From the IMG/VR virus record IMGVR_UViG_3300017740_000042, positions 1 through 30,604 of that record: a DNA stretch of 30,604 nucleotides; one strand, 5' to 3'. The notes below the pieces were generated by a model. The model was given only the letters and a program-made list of their open reading frames with translations, searched no databases and was not told the origin of the DNA. Position 1 is the stretch's first letter, and each line of letters opens with the position of its first letter. This document shows, piece after piece, positions 1-6,600 of the stretch. Source of the stretch: a virus. The position numbers were made by a program, and so were the translations under genes.

Positions 1-28
1 AAACCAAGGGCGCACCCAGAGGCACACA

Positions 29-68
29 TAAAAGACCCCCTAGAGAAACACACAATCCCTAGAGGGTC
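29..68 (-). terminator. Rho-independent terminator after the last late gene
   Basis: On the minus strand a 10-bp stem (arms at 59-68 and 34-43, one G-U wobble, 15-nt loop) is followed directly by a short T-rich run (TTTTA). It lies about 35 nt past the stop of the last gene and would end late transcription. The large loop and short U run make it weaker than the terminator after the capsid gene. The rest of 1-102 holds no gene. The genome end or a terminal repeat may lie beyond the window, but I see no direct evidence of it here. Confidence 0.7.
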
Positions 69-102
69 ACATATACACTATATAACACAAACAAAGTTAT
101 CT

Positions 103-354
103 TTAAAAGTCTTCGTAGCTATCATCATCATCTAAGTCGTCATCCCACTCGATGTCAAGCTCATAATCATCACTAGGAAGTAGGGCATCAGAGACCACTT
201 TATGTGCGACTGTAGAAAGCCCTAGAGCAGCAAAGCTGTTGTTATACTCAACCTCACACTCATGGGGTTTGTCAGCAGCCACTATCAGGTAGCTCTCAAA
301 GTGTTCTCCGAGTATCACCTGACATTGCTCTATTGGGGTTAATTCATCATCCAT
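103..354 (-). CDS. Small acidic hypothetical protein after large terminase
   Basis: I do not recognise a functional family. From the ATG at 354 the product is 83 aa. A GTG at 369 would add five residues, and neither start has a clear Shine-Dalgarno. The N-terminal two thirds look folded (motifs CQVILGEHF and SFAALGLSTVAHKVV), and the last 20 residues are almost all Asp and Glu (WDDDLDDDDSYEDF). It is the last gene of the late strand, after terminase and a 150-nt spacer, where T7 keeps small late genes such as gp19.5. The acidic tail could mimic DNA or contact a basic partner, but that is inference only. Confidence 0.6.
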   Translation of the reverse strand: MDDELTPIEQCQVILGEHFESYLIVAADKPHECEVEYNNSFAALGLSTVAHKVVSDALLPSDDYELDIEWDDDLDDDDSYEDF

Positions 355-423
355 ATACTTAAAGTTCACTAATATTCACATTCATCCTAATACCTATTAA
401 CATAGTCAAATTATGAGATTCAC

Positions 424-548
424 TTATTAACACTTTAAGTGTACCATAGGGGCTATTTACCCCTCCTATTCCCTCTGTCTTGTAAGTCTTTGTTATTACT
501 ACTGTTATGAATGTACCTTTATATCCAATTATTAACACTAAGTGAACC
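424..548. repeat. Pair of palindromic direct repeats around the terminase stop
   Basis: Two related copies lie at 424-445 and 529-548 on the plus strand. They share ttattaacact, then aagtg, then acc, so each contains a small palindrome (cacttTaagtg and cactAagtg). The second copy overlaps the last codons of the large terminase gene; the first sits in the 370-518 spacer. A short hairpin (aggg/ccct arms, 448-464) lies between them. Nothing else in the spacer looks like a gene. The repeats may be operator, promoter or RNA-processing sites; I cannot decide which. Confidence 0.4.
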
Positions 549-2189
549 CTTATTTCTCTTATGGAATGTGTTCTCAAACTCTAGGAGTTGTTCTTTAATA
601 AGGTCGTGTTTTCTTTCTTGCATCTTTAGGTCAGCATCTTGGTTCATTTGTTCTACCCAATAGCTGACAGCCATAGATAGAGCATCAAGTCTATCATCAT
701 GAGTAATAGCCCCACGGTCTCTTGTTATACGAGACATCTGGTAGAACAGTTGGTACTTTAGTTGAGCTTCTGGTTTATATGAGCTGCAACTATCGTAGTC
801 CTTACGGATAACCTTAGGGTCAACTACGAGCTTATGGTTAGCCATTACAGGCTCTAGGGTCTCAATAATGCGTAGTTCTTTTTGTTTAGAGTGACGGACT
901 TCTTCTATGGTGCATGGGTAAACCTTATTTAGAATGGGTCTAAGTAGTTCAACGAACATACCATCACCGAAGTTAGACTCGACTATGATAGCGTTTACCT
1001 TGTGTTCCTTAGCTATCATTGTCAGATTCTTAAGGGTAGCCTCGTCGTAGCCACCAGAGAGACCACCTGCTTCTGGGACAAATAGTGTACCATTGAGCAT
1101 CTTAACGACAGCATATCCAGTCTCATCCTTACCACGCCCAGAGGGGTCAATACTAAGGACACTGCCTGTGAACTCTACGTGGTCACCCACGGTGGTCATA
1201 GGGCGGTAGTATCTGTCCCCTGAGAGTCCGACGTTAGGGATGCTGCCGTCATACTCAAGGTCAGGGGAAGATGCCCACACGAGCTTCTCAGGTGCTACCT
1301 CTTTGTCTATAGGGGTAACGATGAGGTCACTGAGTTTTAGGGGGTATCTATCAACATCACTCAAGCGAGCATCCAGCATGAACTGCATGGCAAAACCAGC
1401 AGAACCGTAGGATATTTGGCGCTCTCTGAGGTCGATGTTAGAGAAGCGGGTGGGTTCAGTAGAATCTCCTTCTTTCTCAGAATCGACACAGAGGGGGCTG
1501 ACGTTGCCGTTATAGGCGTTTTCGTGCTTGGTTGGAGTAATATATTGCGCAGTCCATATGCGCGTCTTGTAGCCCCTCTCAGACAGCTTATAATAGATTG
1601 TGTCTTCACACTGTGGTGTCCCTAGGACTAATACCTTAGCGTCATCGTTAGGTTTGAGGATAGCGTCGAACTCTTTGATTTGTTCTGACAGCTTGTCCCT
1701 CATGGTTTGGGTAGCACTATTGTTGGGTACTTCTACGTCGTCCGCTACAATGATGTCAGCACGACTACCTTTTAGCTGCGAAGTGACCCCAAGCGACTTG
1801 ACGGAGGGTGCATGGGAGGCTGGGGCGAGTCCAACGTCAAAAGATATCTTAGAGAATCTCTGATTTGCTTTAGGTCGCAGGTGTTCCAGTATATCAAGTT
1901 CATGGATAATCCTAAGCGTAAATGTCGAGAAATCGTCCGCTCTAGTCTTTGAAGCCGAGACAACAAGGATATTCTTTCGAGGGTCGAGGAGCAACTGGTG
2001 TACAACAAAAGCAGAGCATATCCACGACTTTCCAACTCCTCGGAAACCCTGTATAATAGCTCTTCGGTCTCCTGATTGCATAAAGGAAGCAATCTCATAT
2101 TGGATAGGGGTAGGGTCTGGAAGGTTGAGTTCTTTCCATACAATGTAAAGGAAGTTACGAAAATCCTTTAACTGTTCAGGGACTTCCAT
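519..2189 (-). CDS. terL: Terminase large subunit (T7 gp19-like)
   Basis: This is the DNA-packaging ATPase and nuclease that docks on the portal and pumps phage DNA into the procapsid. At 556 aa it is close to T7 gp19 (about 586). The N-terminal ATPase domain has a Walker A motif (GFRGVGKSW, K54) and a Walker B motif (IIVADDVEV, D150/D151). The C-terminal RNase H-like nuclease domain shows acidic residues in SIDPSGRGKDETG (D348), IIVESNFGDG (E404) and HDDRLDALS (D498-D502). The ATG overlaps the stop of the small terminase gene as TAATG, indicating translational coupling. All expected catalytic residues are present, so it should be functional. Confidence 0.96.
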   Translation of the reverse strand: MEVPEQLKDFRNFLYIVWKELNLPDPTPIQYEIASFMQSGDRRAIIQGFRGVGKSWICSAFVVHQLLLDPRKNILVVSASKTRADDFSTFTLRIIHELDILEHLRPKANQRFSKISFDVGLAPASHAPSVKSLGVTSQLKGSRADIIVADDVEVPNNSATQTMRDKLSEQIKEFDAILKPNDDAKVLVLGTPQCEDTIYYKLSERGYKTRIWTAQYITPTKHENAYNGNVSPLCVDSEKEGDSTEPTRFSNIDLRERQISYGSAGFAMQFMLDARLSDVDRYPLKLSDLIVTPIDKEVAPEKLVWASSPDLEYDGSIPNVGLSGDRYYRPMTTVGDHVEFTGSVLSIDPSGRGKDETGYAVVKMLNGTLFVPEAGGLSGGYDEATLKNLTMIAKEHKVNAIIVESNFGDGMFVELLRPILNKVYPCTIEEVRHSKQKELRIIETLEPVMANHKLVVDPKVIRKDYDSCSSYKPEAQLKYQLFYQMSRITRDRGAITHDDRLDALSMAVSYWVEQMNQDADLKMQERKHDLIKEQLLEFENTFHKRNKGSLSVNNWI

Positions 2190-2425
2190 TAATCGTTATA
2201 GGCTCGTATCACTTTGTCTACAGCGTCATCTTTAAATGGCAATACTTTTACAAGTTCATTCATAGGATTGTCGTTGGTTACTGTAGCGGAGATGTTATTA
2301 TCTTTGAGCATCTGCCGAGCAGCATTAAGGTCGCTAGGGGTAGCGTTGCCACTGTTAATACGACTGATAAACTCGTCAATAAGAATATCCTGTAAGTTAT
2401 TAAGTTTAAGGGACTTGTCACTCAT
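2189..2425 (-). CDS. terS: Terminase small subunit (T7 gp18-like)
   Basis: A 78-aa protein just before the large terminase, overlapping it by TAATG, the T7 gp18/gp19 arrangement. T7 gp18 is about 89 aa. The sequence is mostly helical with a central segment resembling DNA-maturase small subunits (ATPSDLNAARQMLKDNNIS). Its role would be recognition of concatemeric phage DNA and regulation of the large subunit. The assignment rests on size, position and the ARQMLKDN-type motif. Its ATG overlaps the stop of the upstream 49-aa membrane protein in the same TAATG manner. Confidence 0.85.
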   Translation of the reverse strand: MSDKSLKLNNLQDILIDEFISRINSGNATPSDLNAARQMLKDNNISATVTNDNPMNELVKVLPFKDDAVDKVIRAYND

Positions 2426-2574
2426 TATTTTAATTCCTTTATAATTTTAATTATTAGATAGATAAACGAGGCGAGACCTACGAATATAGCCACGACAACA
2501 TTAATATCTGCTAATGTTAGAGTGCCGAGGATACCCATGAATCCGACAAGTGAGGGGAAGTGCTGTGATTCCAT
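2425..2574 (-). CDS. Holin-like small membrane protein (T7 gp17.5 position)
   Basis: A 49-aa ORF between the tail-fibre and small-terminase genes, exactly where T7 encodes its class II holin gp17.5. A short polar N-terminus (MESQHFPS) leads into a hydrophobic segment (VGFMGILGTLTLA). A second, longer one follows (INVVVAIFVGLASFIYLIIK), and the protein ends in a basic tail (KIIKELK). Two candidate membrane spans with a charged end fit a small holin that would let endolysin reach the wall. It starts 9 nt after the fibre stop and ends in TAATG with the terminase gene. Function is inferred from topology and synteny. A second holin-like pair lies near the lysozyme gene. Confidence 0.72.
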   Translation of the reverse strand: MESQHFPSLVGFMGILGTLTLADINVVVAIFVGLASFIYLIIKIIKELK

Positions 2575-2583
2575 TTTATTATC

Positions 2584-3666
2584 CTATGATTCATACATAA
2601 TGTTAACTGACCCTGCATCAAAAGCACCACCTGAAGATTGCTTTATTCTTAATCTGTCTACAGTTCCACCTACTGAAACATCTCCACCCCCAAACATACC
2701 ATTGCTTGTATTGTATTTGCCAGAATGAGCATTAACATAAATATTTGAACCCATATGTGCTATTGTCATAATCCCTGACAAAATATTACCACTTTCAATT
2801 CCATACATATAAAAACCAGTTGCGTCACTACTTCCACCACTTCCATAATGAGAAGTAGAAAGATACCCTGATGTAACTAAACCACCACTTGTACCAAGTT
2901 GTACTAAAACACCAGTATCAGAACCACTTGAACTTACTCCTCTAAATATTACAGAAATTCGTTTTGCAGTTGATGGTATGCCAGTAAAGTCTATTGCTGT
3001 TCCAGACGTAGTAGCTACAGTTGTTCCTGTAACTAAAGTAGAAGTGTTCGTAAGTTGACTTCCATCAACCGCAGGTAGTTTAGCAGTGCCATCAAGTTTC
3101 ACTAGGTTGTTCGCACTTGTTCCAACACCACTAGCAAGTTTACTGTCAGCAATACTTCCTGCTAACTGTGCGCTTGTTATACCACCTGCAAGCTTATCTT
3201 GGGAAATACTTCCTGCAAGCTTATCGTTAGTAATACCACCTGCTAGGTTACTGTTAGTAATACTTACATTCGCTAGTTGTGAACTGACTATGTTACCTAT
3301 ACCGCTACCACCTTCAGGGTCAGCATCTTCTGCTACCTCTTGTGCCACAAACAGTCCTTGTTGGTAAGCTGTATCAAGGTCACTCTCTGACAACCTTGAG
3401 CCGTTCTGGAAGTCTATCAATGGTTCCGTTGTGGAAGAACGAAACACACGTATCTTTGAGTAAGAACCAGAAGTTGGTGTAGCACTCAGAGTGACTGTTG
3501 TCGTTCCTCTTGAGGATATTGTTAGTTCTGTCCATGTGCTTCCATTTAATCCTTTTATGCGGATGTCATTGATGCTTAAGAACTTAGTAGGGGCAGTGAA
3601 GGTGGTCTGTGAGAGACCATTTGTTCCACTGCCTGCGGTTGTATATTCAACATATGAGTTTGCCAT
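2584..3666 (-). CDS. Tail fibre protein (T7 gp17-like N-terminus)
   Basis: A 360-aa receptor-binding fibre, shorter than T7 gp17 (about 553). Residues 1-115 match the T7 fibre N-terminal domain that attaches to the tail (opening SYVEYTTAGSGT, later VFRSSTTEPLIDF). Residues 128-181 are six nine-residue repeats of the x-x-x-K-L-A-G-S-I type, a likely thin shaft. After a linker (LDGTAKLPAVDGSQLT) comes a Gly/Ser-rich tip of about 145 residues containing AIDFTGIPSTAKRISVIF, a tip type I know from other marine phage fibres. No Shine-Dalgarno is visible before the ATG, only a C-rich stretch. The attachment end is conserved, while the tip should determine host range. Confidence 0.9.
   Translation of the reverse strand: MANSYVEYTTAGSGTNGLSQTTFTAPTKFLSINDIRIKGLNGSTWTELTISSRGTTTVTLSATPTSGSYSKIRVFRSSTTEPLIDFQNGSRLSESDLDTAYQQGLFVAQEVAEDADPEGGSGIGNIVSSQLANVSITNSNLAGGITNDKLAGSISQDKLAGGITSAQLAGSIADSKLASGVGTSANNLVKLDGTAKLPAVDGSQLTNTSTLVTGTTVATTSGTAIDFTGIPSTAKRISVIFRGVSSSGSDTGVLVQLGTSGGLVTSGYLSTSHYGSGGSSDATGFYMYGIESGNILSGIMTIAHMGSNIYVNAHSGKYNTSNGMFGGGDVSVGGTVDRLRIKQSSGGAFDAGSVNIMYES
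3124..3285 (-). repeat. Six tandem 27-nt units in the tail-fibre gene
   Basis: Six in-frame 27-nt units encode nonapeptides at residues 128-181: SSQLANVSI, TNSNLAGGI, TNDKLAGSI, SQDKLAGGI, TSAQLAGSI and ADSKLASGV. Position 5 is always Leu and position 9 Ile or Val. Units are diverged at the DNA level but keep the period exactly. Such arrays form repetitive fibre shafts and can change length by recombination. Confidence 0.85.
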
Positions 3667-3678
3667 TGTAGTAGGGGG

Positions 3679-6600
3679 TTAGAATTTAGGTAGTAAGTCT
3701 TTAAAGGATTTTAGTTCCATTACTTCAGGTGGGTCGATTGTCGTAAACTCTTCGGTTTCATTAATGTAATCCAATATAGGTTTATCATTTTCATCTATGA
3801 AGTTTTCGAGGAAAGACTGGTCAGATAAGAGTTCATCTTTAATAATTTTATAGTGATACCGAAGTTCTTTATTGAAGTCTTGAAAGCCAAGATTGACTGT
3901 CTCATCACCTACTATTTGTAACTGTCCAGTATCTATGCGTTCTACAAAGTCATTCATAATATCTTGAAGACCATATTCAGCAACGCGTAACTTGAAGTGG
4001 TAATATAAGTCGATACCCTCTTCGTCCACAAAGTTTTTCATGTTTGTTCCTTCAAGAGATGAACTAGGTTCGATTGGGATAGCCGCTTCTTTGTCGGCTG
4101 CTACGATTTCTTCCCAAGGCTCATAAGGACGTTTGCGAGCGCCTGCATATCTATTGACGGTGTGCCAAGCAGTATGAGAACTTGTTTCAGGTTCACCCAT
4201 CATGTTAAGTCTTATCTTCTTATTGCCCGCACCAAATGCTCCATAGACTAATCGTTCTCCAAAGCTTGCTCCACGTAAGTCGGCAATGCTCTCACCGTTC
4301 GATATCTTTCTAGTTATCTTTTTAACTTGTTGTGGATTAGGAACATATGAACTTATCCACTTAGCAACAACGTCCGCTGACCTTTCACTAACAAATGTTT
4401 TCATGTCGCGTACTACTTGGTTTGTGGGCATTTCGTTTGCCGCAGCTACCACTGATTGGATAGTCACAGTTAATGGAGTTGTATCCTTTGATAAGTTCTT
4501 AGGCTGTCCGTCCTGACCTTTGTTTTCTAATTCAGCAGCATACCGTCCTAAGTCGGACATAATAGCCACTAGAAATACAATAGGTGCGGCTGCCTTATAG
4601 TCCTGACCCATGAATTGAAATCTTGCTAGGTTTGGATTTCTTTCCTTCTGTGCGTCCGTTAAGAAAGCGTTAGAGCCTGTTGCATATCCTGCATAACCAG
4701 CACCAAACGCCATACCACCAACGCCAATTTGAAGCATAACATCAACTAAGACTTCTTGGTTGTATTTAAACTTGCGCTTCTCTGCTCTATCTATTCGTGT
4801 ATTAAACTCATTAATACGTGTGTTAGAGTCAGCCATCTCCTTCTTAATTCTTTTTGTATTAGCTTCGTTAGGAGACTCTTTTAGTTGCTCACGGAACCTT
4901 TTGTAAGCAATACGTTCTGTTGCTACATTTCTATTTAAGTCGCTTATTAACTTATTGTAGGGGTTAAGCTTAAGACCTGTAACACGTAATGGATTTGCGA
5001 GAGTGAATGACTTCGTAGCTGTATAGACCGCAGTCTTATAGAAGGTAAATGCTACCGTCTCTAGAAGGGCTGAAGTAAACGAACCACGAATACTCGCGTC
5101 TGAATCAGGCATCATCTTTCTGATTGGCTCAATAAGTCTTTGTCTAATTAGATTATCTGCAACGTCTTCAATGTTGTTTGACTTGGAAGCCATCATAAGG
5201 TTTTCCGTAATCTTCATGTAGTCATACTCTAGCTCTTCTATCTTTCCGAGAATATGTAAACCGTCAGATTCCGTAAAAGCATTTTTAAATAACTCGTCGC
5301 TATAAGCTTTTGCTTTGGCAGGGTCATTAGGGAACTTAAGTGTCCCTTGCTGACGGAACTCTACAAGTGCTTTTTGTTCAAACAATACTTTCTTAAAGCC
5401 TGAGTCTGCCGCAAGAATACCTCGTGCGCCCATAGATAAAATATCCATAAAGCGTCCTAGTCGTAGGTTATCTTTGAGAAACTTATTAATACCCTCTATA
5501 CCTAGTGCTGCGTCTTCTGCATCACGAATAGCTTTATCCATTACCTTTCGTGTACCGCGAGGCATTAACTGTTGGTCGATAGGAGTGTCATCCATATACC
5601 GAGATGACTTGTCGAACATTGGGTCTTCACCTTCTCTAAAGGCTCTTCCCATGTGTTTTCCAAGTTGCTTCCTCTTTTCTTTATTAAATAGATATTGAAA
5701 TGCGTAACTAGCTCCTTCAAGCTCGTGCATCGCAAACTTGTCTCCAACCTTGCCTCGTTTCAATATGCGAGTAGCGAGCGCCCTTGGGTACTGCTTTAGA
5801 ACTTCAATAGCTCCTGTAGCGAGTCCAGCTTCAACAGAAGTTATCGAGGCAACCAGCGAAGTCTTACGAATAAGTCTCGCTCCACGTATACCTTTAATCC
5901 AATTATTAGTAGCATTTTGAGCTATCTCGGAATCGGTGTAGTTACGAATTGCCTTGTATAACTCTAGCCTGTCGCGGGTCAATAAAGCTTTTTGCTCATC
6001 TTTAACCAAGTTTCTTAGACGCTCTCTAAAGTATTTTTTAGCTGCGGCTATTTGTCCTTTTAACTTCTTGATTTCTGGACTAGGTTCGTCTGGTTTTGGC
6101 TTACGCTTAGACCCTTTGAGTTCACCTTGCATTTCATCAGGGACATCACGCTTGGACACTGCGATTAATCTATCTGCTTCTTTTTGCAGTTTGATAATCT
6201 TCTCGTTCTCTGCGATGTATCTTTTTACATTCTTGATGCTATTCTTAAGTGCAGCTATTCTAGCGTCTTCGGTTCTTGACCCTTTGCCTTTACCTTTTTC
6301 TTTTGGTGTACCTTTAACAAGGTCATCAAGTTCTTTTTGAAGTTTAGCAATACGCTTTTCTAATATTGCTTGTGTCTTATCAGGACTGCTTGGTGTGCTT
6401 TTTCCCCCTTTACTAGCAGGGGTAGCATCGTCGCCATCAACTTTACCAGCAGGAATAGCGTCATCTTCATCAATTATTTTTTTAAGTGAAGGAATAAAGT
6501 CATCCCCAGCATCACCTAGTATTTCATCAAGGCGTGTTTTAAGGGCATTAAGAGCTTCTTTTAGTTGTGCTGTGTTTTGTGAATCAACACTGCGATTAGC

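Noticed and set aside
448-464. Hairpin in the terminase spacer as a terminator
   Set aside because: The stem is only 5 bp and no U run follows on the minus strand.
359-577. 72-codon open frame spanning the spacer after large terminase and overlapping its end
   Set aside because: It begins inside terminase in another frame, lacks a ribosome site, and its peptide shows no domain; the spacer's repeats and hairpin explain the region better. A frameshifted terminase extension is possible but unsupported.
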